DNA of 64,000 bases from Paraphysoderma sedebokerense (GCA_025602915.1 JAHLJZ010000003.1:248001-312000); one strand, 5' to 3'; shown: positions 1-12,298, counted from the first letter of the stretch. The notes: generated from the sequence alone by a model not told the origin. Program-made: numbers and translations.

Positions 1-134
1 ACAAATGGTACAAGTTATTATCAACATTATAGCGCAAAGTCGAACATCGCATTCTTTTTTGTGCATAGTACAGAAATCTATTCGAAAAGGGATATTGACC
101 CGATATTCTCCAGTACTACGGGAGTCGTCAGACA

Positions 135-2986
135 TTAATCTCTCCTACGATAATCTCTATCTCGATCACGGTCTCGTCCATTATATCGTTCCCTCGACCT
201 TCGGTCCCTGTCGCGTCTGGGGCTTCGACTTCTGCTGCGGCTTCGATCACGGAATTCCGGTGATCCATAGTCCTGCACATTTAAATTTCGACAACAGCTA
301 ATTATCAGTATCATCTTACAGTGGGAAACAAAAATACATCATCCATACCCTCGAGTCTCGTCCCTTACTGAATGATTCACGCTTACTTTTATTGTCCATT
401 GTAGCATTTTCAACTTTCAATCGTCTGCCATCCATTTCGTATCCATTGAACTCTAGGGCAGATGTCACCGAAGTTTCGGAAAAATACTCTACGTAGCCGA
501 ATCTACGAATAAAAAGATACACAAATTAATGACTGTACGAAGGCTGCTTTGAAATATATGTAAGACGAACCCGGATGGTAATCCAGTTTTTTTGTCGAGG
601 ACGAGCCGAACGTCCTTGACATCACCACACTGATTAAAAAATTCGCGTAGACGTCGCGTCGTTATTGTAGAAGGCAAATTGCCAACGAAAATAACCAGAG
701 GATCAGTGACGGAATTTTTAACTTGCGCACGATGAATCTGCAAGAAAAACATTAGGAAATGTAGTTACGCAGGAGAGCTCAACGTGTACTTACCTTTAAG
801 TAGCGCCCATGAAATTCGTTCCCATTGAGATCCATAGCCTTTTGAGCAGCACTTTCAGTCTCAAAATCAACAAACGCGAATCTAAAACATCATCGCGTTA
901 GTTCATATGACAAAATTCAGATCGATAAAAACCCAACGTGAACTAACTTTCTTCTACCCCCAGTCTGATAGTCCATTTCCCACCTGATATCACCGACGGG
1001 ACCACATTGCCCGAAATATTCCTTCAGATCCTCCGGGGTGAGAGTGGAAGCTAATCCTCCAACATAGAGTGTCGTTATTTTTTTATCCTCTTTCTTATGT
1101 GACTTCGCCGTTTCGCCATTATGCTGTTTCATACTACGCTGAAGGCTCTGGAGTAATTTGTCGGCCTGGGATGTGAATTCAGCACCGGAGTGTTTAGGCG
1201 ACTCTCTTTGCGAATCCGGACGAGCATCTCGCACCTACGTTTCGCAGATGTGAATTACGAAGGAAAAGGTGGAAATCAAATGATCTGATGTTTGGTACCT
1301 CAATTGTACGGCCATCAACAACAGTACCCGTTGCCTTCAAAGCACGCTCAACCGCAGCCGAATCGCGATACACGACAAATCCATAACTAAGCCCAACCAT
1401 ACATGATAAGCAAAAGTCCTGTTAAATCAAATCTTAACTTTAAAGGAACAAACCCTTTGCATTTTGAGGTAGCCTTATCAGGTATTAATCTGATGCCCAT
1501 GATCTCGCCATAGCCCTCGAAAAGTGACTTCACCCTTTCGGCGGTAATCTCGAGCGGCAAATTTCCAACGAAAATCGCGTTAGGTGAAGTTGAAGAAAGT
1601 TGAGATTGCTTTTCTTTTATCTTGGTAAGGGTAGCAGGAGTCAAATCGGAGTAATCGACCTAAACGCAACTGAGTATTATGGACCTTCTAGCTTCTCGGA
1701 CAGATAGTGATTCAATACCTTAAGTACAATGCTTCCATGAGCAGTTCCATCATACTTCATCGCTCTTCTTGCATCGGCATCGGAGGCAAATTGCACAAAC
1801 GCGTATCTATAGCTAGAACATTAGCTTCAAAAGCATCCTAAGCGACGGCGTCGAAAGAACAAACTTTTTGCGATAACCTGTGACTTCGTCCGCTTCGAAA
1901 TAAACTCCGGTGATGTCGCAATCGGAGAACAATTTTCTGACGTCGGCAATCGACATGTCCGGGGTAATATTGCCGACAAATAGCGTCAATCGGCATTCCT
2001 CCTCGGACGCAGAGTTGTCAGGCTTCGTTTCGACTTTTTCCGTCTTATCATTATTAATGGTTGCTTGTAAGGTTTGAAGTATATTGGAAAGTTGAGGAGT
2101 GACAGCAGGAGATACTGACTGCGCTTGGCTTTGTTGAAGCTGCGCGATCAAATTCGGTACCATGTTAGCGGATGGTAAAGCACTCAATAAAGGATTGACA
2201 AGAGCTTGAGTTTGAAGAGCAGGGGCAGAAGCATTACGAATGGTAACAAGCTCTTGCAATCTTTGCATAATCTCTGCAGCATTCGCATTGGTTGACGGAA
2301 CGACAGCAGGGAACAGTCCCGCAAGCGGCGATAGATTACTTGGAACGGAAATACCAAATTGACCAAGGGCGGCAGGTACGGCATATGACGAATTCAAGAG
2401 GTGAGTGCGAGCAAGAGCTTCAGCTTGCTTCATTGGGCTATCAGCTGGCGTTGTAACGGAATCAAGCTTGGGGATCTCAGCCTTCGACACATCATTCATG
2501 ACGGAGTCTGGGGGAGAAGAGGTAGTAGCATCTTCAATCGGTTGCTCTTTGGGTTTGACAGATAGTGGAGTACTCGGATTAGTAGGTACAGGCGTCAACA
2601 AACTGACGGGATTTTCTTTTGGCTCGCCTCCTTCCTTAATTCTGGGCCTCCTTGATATTGTACTGACAAGATCGAAGACACCAGCAATCGCCTTGGAAAA
2701 GGACTTAATTTGTGCCCCCAAATCGTTGTCATCAGTTATGGCTTCCTCTAGAGGCTTGATGCCATTTCCGCTTTCCACTAAATGCGGCATCATCGTAATC
2801 CCTGCTTGACAGACATCATTGGTAAGGCCCAGCCCTCACGCAGAGGTCAAAAGTAAACATACCATTATCTGAAAATTTAAACGATATATGGAGAGCAGTC
2901 TAAAGAAGACAGAAGTTAGTGTACACAAGCTTAAGGAACGGTCACAGAGAATGGGAACTGACTTCGTTCTCCCTGCTCGCCGTCAT
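135..2986 (-). CDS. RNA-binding protein with four RRM domains and an RS/RD-rich tail
   Basis: This is a multi-exon gene of about 730 residues. The start at 2984-2986 (MTASRENE...) is chosen because two short 5' exons, ending at donors GTCAGT and GTATGT, splice in frame into the long exon starting near 2803. That exon encodes a low-complexity Leu/Ala/Pro/Gln-rich region. Four RRMs follow. Each shows an RNP2-like strand (LTLFVGNI, AIFVGNLP, TTLYVGGL, VIFVGNLP) and a split RNP1 (YAFVQF, YGFVVY, FAFVDF, FGYVEY), and an intron falls just before RNP1 in every repeat. A last small exon encodes an RS/RD-rich tail (RDRSRSRSRSPRR...) and stops at 135. The layout suggests a nuclear mRNA-processing factor. 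I cannot assign an orthologue. The regular intron position suggests the RRMs arose by internal duplication. It shares its upstream region with the splicing factor YJU2. Confidence 0.85.
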
Positions 2987-3488
2987 TGTGGGAAAACAAA
3001 GATCCAGCGAAAACAAATTAAATTAATCGAGGGATTCGAGGCCCGAATGTAGAAGAACGAATTTTCTCAAGGGTATGACCGGTAGATCAACGATACAACT
3101 AATGTAGTGATGGTGAGGATAGAAAGGGTGATAAGGGAATGGCTTTGAAAACAGGGTCGACTTGGCCTTGGCTAGTGAAATAATGAACGTGGGGCCAACA
3201 AAGGATTTCGCAGCTGTTGATGGCAACGAGAAAAATCAATTGAGACTGTAAACAGACGCAATTTCTTGTATATCGTCCTATTTTGAGATGATTCAATGAT
3301 ATGGCGGATGCAAATGCACTTTTTCCAATGCATCTTAGCGACTGGACCTTCGGGCCTGACCTCTGTTATGTTGGTCACGTGTATTCACGTGTAAGTCACG
3401 CTCCTCGTAATTCCATCTTGCATTCCACCTTTGGTTCGTCTCGCTGTGTCTTCCTCCTTCCCCTTCCACAATTGTCAAGTGATACCAT
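2987..3488. promoter_or_regulatory. Divergent promoter between the RRM protein and YJU2
   Basis: About 500 bp with no supportable gene separates two outward-facing starts. It holds two CACGTG boxes at 3376-3381 and 3386-3391. The first is part of GGTCACGTGT, about 107 bp upstream of the YJU2 start. Short reading frames here have no family resemblance. Confidence 0.6.
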
Positions 3489-4427
3489 ATGTCAGAGCGT
3501 AAAGTTCTTACAAAGTACTACCCACCGACTTTCGACCCGTCGAAAATCCCTCGTCGAAAGGGTGTAAAGAATGACCAGCACAAAGTCCGTTTAATGACTC
3601 CGTTTTCCATGCGCTGCAACACCTGCGGTGACTATATATACAAAGGAAAAAAGTTCAACGCCCGGAAGGAGACGGTCGTCGGAGAAACGTATCTCAGTAT
3701 CAAGATTTTTCGCTTCTATATTCGATGTCCTCGGTGTTCGGCAGAAATAACATTCAAAACGGATCCGAAAAACCTCGATTACGTCGCTGAACATGGAGCA
3801 GCCAGAAATTTTGAGCCGTGGCGAGACGAAGAAAAATCAGCAGAAGAAAAGAAAGCAAAGAGAGCGAAGGAAGAAGAGAATAATCCAATGAAAGCACTGG
3901 AAAACAGGACTGTGGATTCGAAAAAGGAACTGGATATTTTGGATGCTTTGGATGAGATTCGGACAAAGAATGCTAAATCGGAAAAGGTTGACGTTGACTC
4001 AATTTTAGAGAAAATGTTAAATGAAGAGCCAGTGGATGTTGATGAATCCGCTATAGAAGAAGAATACGATCGCTTGGCAAAAGAAGTATTTCAGTCTGCT
4101 GACGGCGAAATCGTTCGTCGAATCGAAGAGGAGGATGTGGATGTCTACTCTTTGATACATAAGAATGACAATCAATCGCAGCCCGAGGTCAAAACCTCTG
4201 TATTTACCGATTTTACCGCCGGACCGACTTCACGGAAGCGTAAAGCCGACGCTTTAGATCTTGGGATTGTGAAAAAACCGTCAAACGGTCGTTCGAACCC
4301 AACAGTCTCTAGCTCCGCTTCATCCTCCTCCAACTCTGCTAGTAATGGAAATACCCAGACGCAAAAAAATAATGGAGCACTGACGTCTTTGGTGGGATAT
4401 GGGAGTGATGATTCCGACGACGAATGA
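3489..4427 (+). CDS. YJU2: Spliceosome step-1 factor YJU2/CCDC94 (CWC16 family)
   Basis: This single-exon gene of 312 residues begins [20 protein letters not shown], the usual start of YJU2/CCDC94. In this family Yju2 joins the activated spliceosome with Prp19-associated factors and promotes the first transesterification near the branch site. The conserved N-terminal block is present. It includes the zinc-binding pairs CNTC (about residue 43) and CPRC (about residue 80) and the segment [17 protein letters not shown]. An acidic, Lys-rich coiled region and a Ser/Asn-rich tail ending [10 protein letters not shown] follow. The end [10 protein letters not shown] also resembles other family members. 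The lack of introns stands out beside its intron-rich neighbours. Confidence 0.95.
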   Translation: MSERKVLTKYYPPTFDPSKIPRRKGVKNDQHKVRLMTPFSMRCNTCGDYIYKGKKFNARKETVVGETYLSIKIFRFYIRCPRCSAEITFKTDPKNLDYVAEHGAARNFEPWRDEEKSAEEKKAKRAKEEENNPMKALENRTVDSKKELDILDALDEIRTKNAKSEKVDVDSILEKMLNEEPVDVDESAIEEEYDRLAKEVFQSADGEIVRRIEEEDVDVYSLIHKNDNQSQPEVKTSVFTDFTAGPTSRKRKADALDLGIVKKPSNGRSNPTVSSSASSSSNSASNGNTQTQKNNGALTSLVGYGSDDSDDE

Positions 4428-4972
4428 ATAGCACTGCTTATTCTTACAACGAATGTATATCTGTATTTTAAATTTGTCATGCTAATATGTAAATTATTGA
4501 AGGGAAACTTATTAAAAAACTCTGATTCTTCCGAAAGGATTTCCACATGTCGGCGGATTGTTGGAATCAACATATACAGCGCCCTTGCGCATTGGCTTTC
4601 ACCGTTGGATCAACTCGAGCTGAATTTCAGAGAAAGGGGGCTATACATATTTTTTAGCCATAATAATCTTGATTATGCTTGTAAATGATATCATCTATCA
4701 GCGGAATTCGCCTGTAATTTTGATTGGAATTCCGAATGTAAAAGCAAAATCAGAATTCCAGCAATGCCCTCATTGCTCTCCAGCGGAGGCGTTTCGTTCA
4801 ACCGCACCGAGGCTGTGTTTTGCGCTGCTCGTGTTTATGACCCATCGACTTCAATATAAAAGCATATCCTCTACTGTCTCGACATATTCTCACCTATTCT
4901 ATCTTTTGAGTAGCCCCGGCGAAAGTGCTCAGCTTTCACTCTTAAGTGTCATAAGTTCCAATCGCACTAATT
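4428..4972. other. Intergenic region with RabGAP promoter
   Basis: This region separates two genes on the same strand. It carries the YJU2 3' end and, at 4855-4862, a TATAAAAG element about 110 bp before the next start. No further gene is supported. Confidence 0.5.
4855..4862 (+). promoter_or_regulatory. TATA box of the RabGAP gene
   Basis: TATAAAAG lies 111 bp upstream of the ATG at 4973, followed by a pyrimidine-rich leader. It is inferred from sequence and position only. Confidence 0.5.
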
Positions 4973-7886
4973 ATGTCAACCGAACCTAGCCCTACTCAAC
5001 AAGAGTCTTCGAATTCAATTGAAACGGATAGCACTCAAGTCGAAGAGAATATTGCTACTGAATCGACTCCACCCGACTCAACCAAGTCCAAAGTTAATAT
5101 TAGCTCATCGTCGGAGGCGGTCCAAACTCCGACACCTGCCTCTGATCAAACCAATCCGCCGAAAACCAATAATTCTGACGGGCACATAAGTACGGACGAC
5201 GAAGCCGAGTTCTTTGAAGCAGTTAGCCTTGGAAGTAATAAATCACGTCCTGTCAGTCCTAAAATAACCGAGGCAGTTAATTCTACGGACACCGGTCGAG
5301 ATGTAGAAGAGAATTCTGTGAATGATGATAAGAACGCCCCAAAGGAATCTACAGAAGCTTCCGTTTCCGTAGTTCCTACGTCTGCAACCGAGACATTAAC
5401 AAAGGACGAAGAGGGCACCACTAACGATGGAGATGGTAATTCAGGGAAAACTGAAATTAAACAAAATACTTTAAAATCGGACGATAAAATATCAGACAAT
5501 CAGAAGGCAGCAGAGAAGACGGAGGCTCCCGTTCAAGATTCTGCAACCTCGTCGAATGAGATACAAAGTAACGATAGCGCAGTCTCAAGCCCTACTGTGA
5601 CATCGGAGATATCATCATTGCCCGCAGCTCAATCCCCTTCCCCGATATCAGCAACGAATCCAGAATCTAATTTACCATTACCCATTCAGACTTCTCCTTT
5701 GCCCCAATCTTCAGATACAACCGCCTCCGATGACAATCAGAAACAGTCGTCCCCATCTCAGGTATTGCAGTCGCAGCCTAGCGGGATCGATGATACAAGA
5801 ACTACAACCATGTCTGCAAGAAGATTTCGATTTCCTTCCCTTTTCAGTCGCAGCACCGTGAAAGAGACCTCAACGCCATCCCAACAGAATACGCCGGTTT
5901 CACCATCTCAAAAATTAGCATCTGCCGACAATCCTTTCGTTCCTGTCTCTATTGATACAAATATCGCTCCGGGTACTCCAACCAGCGTCTCTTCACCGAC
6001 CACTTTCCGAACGGTTCGACAAAACAGTCAAGCCTCCATTGTAAGTGAAAGCAGCGAAGCAAGCGTAGAATCAGAGGGAGCTATCTCATTCAGAGCAGTC
6101 AGAAAGGATTCCACTGTTAGCGTTGCAAGTACCGTAACAGATGGAGGTACTGGGAATGCTGCGGTTTATAATGGGTTTATTAAGAATAGTTTGGAGAAAT
6201 TATGGAAGTATTCAACGGTCGAGAAAAAGGACGAAAACGCAGATTCCGTTGACTGGGGTAGGCTTTTGATATTTGTAGCGCAATGTCATCTGATGACCAT
6301 CCTAACTGGACATATCTGGCAGATTTTTGGGGAAGAGTCGTACAAGATTACGGTAATCTATCTCTTTACATTCTTTGAGTCCTCGACGACATATTCTGAA
6401 CTTGACTCTACGATATATTTAGAAACTGTTGCCCGAAAACAACCGAAAACGCTTGCGAAAAAAATCCAAGCCGAAGCAATTCCACCAGTTGTGCGGGGCA
6501 ACGTATGGCAACTAATGGCCAAAAGTAAAAATATAGAACTGGAAAAGAATTACGTGAAATTGCTTGAGTCAAGCTCGCCTTTTGAGAAGATGATACATCG
6601 TGATCTGTCGAGAACATTCCCAAATCACGAATTTTTTAGAAAAGATGGACCAGGACAAGAAAGTTTATTTAATGTTGTGAAAGCGTATTCAATCTATGAT
6701 CCAGACGTGGGGTATGTCCGTTATTATTGTCTTTCTAATAGATATACCATTCATCGTCCGTCTTCTCTAGTTATTGTCAGGGAATGGGGTTTGTCGCTGG
6801 ACCGTTACTGTTGAATGTATGGCTTTTTTACTTGCTCTGGTTTCCTGCAACATCTGTTACATGGGACTCACGTCAAATTCTCCAGATGCCCGAAGAAGAA
6901 GCGTTCAGTTTATTGGTCAAACTGATGAAATCTTATGGACTGCGAGGGCATTATACACCACTTATGGAGGGTTTATCGCTCCGACTATATCAGTTCGACA
7001 AAATCGTTCAGGAACTTATACCGGCCGTTCACGAGCATTTACATCGAGAGGGTGTGCGATCGACTATGTATGGTAAGTAGTTCAAGTTGTCACCGCTCGC
7101 AATATATTACCACAATATGGCCGCTTAACATTTTCCTCGGGTTTTCCAGCTTCTCAATGGTTCATGACGTTATTCGCCTACCGATTTCCTCTTGAACTTG
7201 TCCTTCGTGTTTTCGATATCATCATCGCGGAGGGAGTTGACGCTCTTCTCCGATTTGCTGTCGCCATTCTCAAAAAGAACCAAGAAACGATAAACAAACT
7301 TGATTTTGAACCATTGCTAGAGTACCTTAAAACCGGATTATTCGAATACTATATTGCCAATCAAAATCAGTTTGTTCAAGACGCTCTCGACATTAAGATT
7401 ACCAAAAAGCAGTTGGCAAATTTAACAAAACAGTATGAAGATGAGTTAAAAGCAAACGATCCTAACACATTAATGCTAGAGAGTTTGAAAAGTCAGAATA
7501 AGCAGTTAGAAGAGAAAGTTAGGACACTGGAAACTAACTTGACAACGTTGAATCTGGAGCACGTGGATTTGGCGAATCAGTTTATTCAAACGAAAATAGA
7601 TCAAACTAAACTGAAGGAGCAGAATGATGTCTTGTCGAGACAGGTTTTAGAGTTGACTAAATCGTTGGCAGAAGAACAAGGAAATGTAGAGAAGGCAGCG
7701 AGTCAAGCCAAAGAAGAAGTCGATACAGAGAAGGAGAAACTGGTGGAACGGAATGCGCAATTAGAAGAACAGCTAAAGGAAATGGAGCAGACTTTGATTA
7801 TGACCAAACTACAGTTTGCTGAGAGTGAAAATGCAAGAGATACTCTAGCCAGAAAATTGATGGATTTGAAAAAGGCTTTAGAGTAG
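4973..7886 (+). CDS. TBC-domain Rab GTPase-activating protein, EVI5/Gyp5 type
   Basis: Six exons (4973-6257, 6323-6352, 6423-6711, 6771-6816, 6886-7072, 7150-7886) join in frame to give 857 residues. The first 400 or so are Ser/Thr-rich and probably disordered. A TBC domain follows, from about residue 430 to 690. It has IPPVVRGNVW, the arginine-finger motif IHRDLSRTF and the glutamine-finger motif YCQGM, so both catalytic residues are present. MPEEEAF, SMYASQWF-like and RVFDI blocks match the EVI5/Gyp5 branch. The last 170 residues form a long coiled coil, as in EVI5, GYP5 and RABGAP1. The family stimulates GTP hydrolysis by Rab proteins (Ypt1/Sec4 in yeast, Rab11/Rab35 in animals) in secretory or endocytic traffic. 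The target Rab cannot be read from sequence. A polyadenylation-like AATAAA lies at 7975-7980. Confidence 0.93.
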
Positions 7887-8188
7887 GAGATGACTTAACA
7901 ACATTTTCTTTGATTCTGTATATATATATGCATTAGATCATTATGGCACGCATTCATGCCACTAAAACTAGATTAATAAAGTCAATCTTGATCATAACCG
8001 CTGCCACGCACGGGTGGGTATTGCAAACCATAATTAAAACAGGAAGCATTGGCTCAATCAAAGTAAGATCTCATCCAAAACTCAGTGGAAGGCGACGGCT
8101 CTAAAGAATTGACAGAGAGACGGACGCAAGAATAATATTGAAATGAGCAAAGACTTTATTATATCACACCAAATTACTATTGATACAT
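7887..8188. other. Convergent 3' region of the RabGAP and uL23 genes
   Basis: Short intergenic stretch between two converging genes. It has a polyadenylation-like AATAAA on the plus strand (7975-7980) and one on the minus strand near 8154. Nothing else is visible. Confidence 0.5.
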
Positions 8189-9083
8189 TTAGATGAAACC
8201 GATCTAAAAGACGTTAAATGAAAAGCAAAAGTCAGTCTGACAGCACAACACATGAGATTTATCGATAGCAAGACAAACCTTGTTGGCAACATCCAAAGCG
8301 TCGACATCGGAAGTAAGGCGGACATAGGCTTTTTTGTTACCATCGGGTCTGGTTAAGAAAAAACAAAGCATGAGTATCTCTAATCGAAATGTACACATTG
8401 TGGACAAAGAAAGTACCTGATCAAAGTGTTAATCTTCTTGACACCGACACCATAACTAGTCTTGACAGCTTCGGCAATTTGTCTCTTGTTGGCTTTGACA
8501 TCACAGACGAATACCAATGTATTGTGTGTTTCAATTTGTTTCATGGCAGATTCGGTATTAAGAGGGAACTTAATAATGCTGTATGGGGTCAAGCGGGGAG
8601 CGGAGGGAATGGATTTGCGGGCATATTTGCCGTCACGGGCAAGACGAAGAGTCTTTGGGCGGCGGAAAGTAGTGCTGGTGCGAACTTTGCGGGTGCTGGA
8701 TCCGTTGGTACCCTTAAGGGCAGCTTTGCGAGCAGCTTGAGCTTTACCTTTGGCGGATGTGGATTCTGTGGAAAATCAATGACCATAACAGAACGTCCGT
8801 CAGTATATCAAGTGCAGAGTTCTCCAGACACTACTTCAGTATTAATCACAATTTCTTCTATGTATCATATTCATTCAAGCAAACAGCTGATCTAATAAAA
8901 CTCCTGTCCAACAGCCGGTATTTTGAAAGCGAAAAGTTTCGAACTTGTCGGTGGCTAAGGAACGGCAACCTGACAACCAAAAACTATCCATCCATCATCG
9001 AATATCAATCAACTCACAAAAAATCGCACTAATATGAATAAAGTTCACATAGATTAGCGTAAATAACACATACCTTTGGCCAT
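8189..9083 (-). CDS. RPL25: 60S ribosomal protein uL23 (L25/L23a)
   Basis: Four exons. The first holds only ATG GCC AAA G. An intron of about 305 nt follows, then a Lys/Ala-rich eukaryotic extension ([18 protein letters not shown]) and the conserved uL23 core. The core includes the block [46 protein letters not shown] and [21 protein letters not shown], and ends [12 protein letters not shown]. The protein binds 25S rRNA at the exit tunnel and is the docking site for SRP and nascent-chain factors. The start is fixed by the small first exon, a common arrangement for fungal ribosomal protein genes. The last exon codes only for IGFI and stops at 8189. I looked for an intronic snoRNA and found none that I would call. 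Confidence 0.97.
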
Positions 9084-9169
9084 TTTAGATAACGAAGTAG
9101 TAAATCACAACCGATTGCCTGATGGATTAGGACATCAACCAACAACAAGGAACTTCACCTAAAAAAAAA

Positions 9170-9179
9170 GGTCACGTGG
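9170..9179 (-). promoter_or_regulatory. Extended E-box upstream of uL23
   Basis: GGTCACGTGG lies about 90 bp before the uL23 start. It matches the E-box upstream of eL29 and eIF3l in this window. Binding by a bHLH factor is inferred. Confidence 0.5.
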
Positions 9180-9799
9180 CCCGCGATCTGCTCAAGTCGA
9201 AAGTTCATTTGCTTCGTGCAAGTTGCTGAAGATGATGTTTTGCGACCCCCAATTTAATTATCATGGTATCTTTCAATAGTAGACCTGAACAATTTACTTT
9301 GAATACCGGAATATGGTATGATCCTGCAAGCGATGTTCTTGTATAATTTATCTGTAATTAGGATTGGAAAAATAAATTCGCCACCATCCTGGAGTTCTGA
9401 TTTGAGAATTTAAATACGTCTTTTTGCGCATCAATGCCATTTGATTTTTACTTAGTCATCTCTCAATACGTGTGGTTGACATCAATCCACCTCTGCTCTC
9501 TGGATCATACATGGCTTAAGCCTTCACCCACAGAAGCATGACCAGTCACGCTGTCCGGTTCGAATACAGTTTAATAATCCAAATATGGTAACTATAGTGG
9601 ATGGTTTTTTGGGGAACTTACGAGATGAAACATTCGACTCATAGAATTCAAAATGTAATCAACCTCCTGAATTTGAAATGGTATGCTGGATGAATCTGCA
9701 GATCGTTGGTGTCGCGTTTATTTTTAGTCCTTTCCGAATTGGGAAGGACTGGTGTCTGGAAGTGTTCATACGCGAAAAACAGAGACAGAGCAGGATGAT

Positions 9800-9807
9800 T
9801 ATAAAAG
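9800..9807 (+). promoter_or_regulatory. TATA box of the CAP gene
   Basis: TATAAAAG starts about 100 bp before the ATG at 9901. It is a likely core promoter element for a regulated secreted protein. Confidence 0.5.
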
Positions 9808-9900
9808 GAACACGGCGTTCCTGATATTCCCACACACTTTCACCCTTAATTCATCCTCCCACTCACTTTTTCTAATCTGATATCTAAATTCCAATCCGCC

Positions 9901-10999
9901 ATGAATCCCTCTGCTCTCCTACTCCTCGTTCTCCTCGGTTTCTCTGCTTCGGTTCCGATTGACATCATCCCAACTGATGCGGCCGCTCAATTGGCTCCAA
10001 CTCCAGAAGTGTTTGTACTTGCTATATAAATGGTGCGATGCCGACAGCTGTACTGATTCATATGTTCTCCAACTCCTGCAGTTCCATGCCCGATCTTTAT
10101 CTCCCACGTTATATTCAAGCGGTGGCTGAACCAGCCAACCCTGTTGAAGTAGCGTAAGTGATTCACACTCTTAATTCTACTTAATCCGTATCTAATGACC
10201 CGCATACATTAGAAAGCGACATCTTAAAAAGAAAGGTCGACATTCACGCAACCATCGTCGCCACGGCCAAGTCCAAGCCAAGGCCTGGGGTCGTCGAAGA
10301 AACAGGAACTCCAACACTGCTGGTCGACCGACACCGACCCCAACACCATCTTCGAGTTCTCCAACGAAAGCCCCTACGTCCACCACCCCCACTCCCACGA
10401 ACACTCCTGCCCCGGCGCCTGCTCCAGTCACTCCTCCGACTAACTCTAATTCCGGGACAGCTAAAACATTGCTCGATCTTGTCAATGCTCAACGCAAAGC
10501 CAATGGAAACCTTCCACCCTTGTCGTTGAATGAGTAAGCACTTAATGCTTATTTTAATTAGTGGCTGATACATTTTTAACGAATGTTTTGTAGTAAACTG
10601 GTGAAAGCATGCGAGGGTCATGCTAACTGGATGTCCTCATCGAATGTGATGTCACATACCGGGGCTAACGGCAGTGGCCCTTCCGACAGAGGTAACTATA
10701 GTTTACCACGATCAACGTATCGTTTGTGTCGATTATTCTAAATGATCTCGTTTAGCCAAGCAAGCAGGTTACCAATGGTCTGCTATTGGGGAAAACGTCG
10801 CTCGCGGGCAGAAGGACGCTGCCGCCGTCATGGATGCCTGGATGTCTAGTCCCGGTCATCGTGCCAACATTCTTAATGCTAAATACAAGGTATTATTTTA
10901 TGCTAGACAATTATCCTTTAAAATTTAACCAACAATAATTCATAGGATTTCGGTGCCGCAGAGCAAAACCGTTTCTGGTGTCAGATTTTTGCCGCATAA
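9901..10999 (+). CDS. Secreted CAP/SCP/PR-1 domain protein (Pry-like)
   Basis: Six exons. The product begins with a signal peptide (MNPSALLLLVLLGFSASVP). A short propeptide ends in Lys-Arg (VAKR), a Kex2-type site. A strongly basic His/Arg/Lys stretch follows, then a Pro/Thr/Ser linker of about 45 residues. The C-terminal CAP domain contains LLDLVNAQRKANG, CEGHANWMS, SHTGANGSGPSDRA, IGENVARG, AWMSSPGHRANIL and the terminal YKDFGAAEQNRFWCQIFAA. The CAP hallmarks (HTxxx, GENVA, SPGHR) are present. Yeast Pry proteins bind and export sterols and fatty acids; others in the superfamily are effectors or venom proteins. The basic stretch after the Kex2 site is unusual and might act as a cell-wall or polyanion anchor, which is inference. 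The exon 1 donor (GTTTGT) is weak, so that junction is least certain. Confidence 0.88.
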
Positions 11000-12298
11000 G
11001 TGCAGATGAAGTAATTACAGCTCAAAGTTATCTGGTCTGCGCCGGTATGTGTTTAGCTAAAGAAAACGGTTTCAAGCTACATGGCGCTAACCTTCATTTG
11101 CCCAGGTCGTAGGTCGTCAACTTCTGCTTTAAATAATGAGACCTCATGTAATCAATCGACATCTTCATTTTCGTACTGGATTTACCTTCACTTTGCACGA
11201 TAAAATTTCAAGACCACAATGGGTTGCTTGCGATTCATTCTTGTGGGGGATTAGAACTCAATAAAACCTCAATTTGTATTTATGCTTTAATGATATTTGT
11301 CATGATTTGAATTGTGAATACACTGTTCCGAATACCACACAAGTAGTTGTTGACACTTCCAGCGTGCTATGCAATTTACGTGTTTCTCTTGTCATTGGAT
11401 GAAGTTTCTATCAGACTGTAGAATGCTCAGCCGTATTTCTTCTTCTGTCTTTACTCTGCGCGCAAAAAAGCACACAATCGCCTGCAAAAAAACTCCCAAT
11501 TACTAGCACAGAGAAAGGGTTGCCAATTGCCATCCAAGCATGATCTAGACGCGTCGCCGATAAACACTCGATATTGGTGAAAAGATATCGAAGCAATTAT
11601 TTGGTTGTTTTTATTAAGCGGTAAGAAATAACGTGAACATTACTGTCATTATACTTCCGTGTTACCTGTTGATAATTACCTTAATGGAAGATTGACCTAG
11701 GTAAAGCCAACTGCTCAGTGCTGGTAAGAAATTAGCTAAGGTCCGTTCAGTTTATTGTTACTCTTGGTATAGAGGGGGGCCTTATACCCTTTGAGCGAAA
11801 TTAATACGATGAATTGAATCCTTAACTAATAAATGGTAATACTGGCCAATATTGGAATTCAGACAACCAAAGAAATATCTACTCGCTTTTGTATCAATAA
11901 TCATTCGATAGTTGTACACTTGACCAAAATCAGACACTTAGGCTATGTAATTTTTCACAAGCAGACTCTGTATGCATCACACGAGTACGTACAGGTGAGA
12001 GAAGCACCTAGATATTTGGAGCAACACGTGACCGTTGTTGCCTTGATTCCTTGAACCACTTTACGAGCACCCATTGGAAATTGCAGATACATCATCAGAT
12101 ACAGCCCGTCGTTTATATAAGGTATGTGAGTTTATTAAACATGGACGGTTGGGAGTATTTAGGCTGTGCATTTATTCTCTTCAGCGGTTTCCATCGATAA
12201 GATGAATTGATGGATGGATGGATATTTTGAACGAAGAGTGCAACCTGTACTGACTCGGATGCCTTCACACAGGTTGTTTGATAGTATAAAATTACGAA
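11000..12298. other. Long intergenic region upstream of eL29
   Basis: About 1.3 kb without a supportable gene. It contains the CAP 3' end (an AATAAA near 11250), a GATGGATGGATGG microsatellite near 12209, and the E-box ACACGTGACC at 12024-12033 about 266 bp before eL29. A 73-residue frame at 11833-12054 has no convincing relatives that I can name. Confidence 0.45.
12024..12033 (-). promoter_or_regulatory. Extended E-box upstream of eL29
   Basis: ACACGTGACC, the reverse complement of GGTCACGTGT, is identical to copies at 3373, 34894 and 40631. Its role is inferred from recurrence. Confidence 0.45.

Larger units (their letters stand above)
9084..9900. other. Intergenic region between uL23 and CAP genes
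   Basis: Divergent spacer of about 817 bp. It holds the E-box GGTCACGTGG (CACGTG at 9173-9178) about 90 bp before uL23, after a run of nine A. TATAAAAG lies at 9800-9807 before the CAP gene. No gene is supported. Confidence 0.5.

Noticed and set aside
8768-9073. snoRNA in the long first intron of uL23
   Set aside because: A GATGATG near 8990 resembles a C box but no D box with terminal stem lies at a suitable distance.
9557-9575. B-box-like GGTTCGAATAC
   Set aside because: No paired acceptor stem or A box at the right distance.
11833-12054. 73-residue frame with a vague copia RNase H feel
   Set aside because: The match rests on a few residues and lacks the core motif; chance is as likely.
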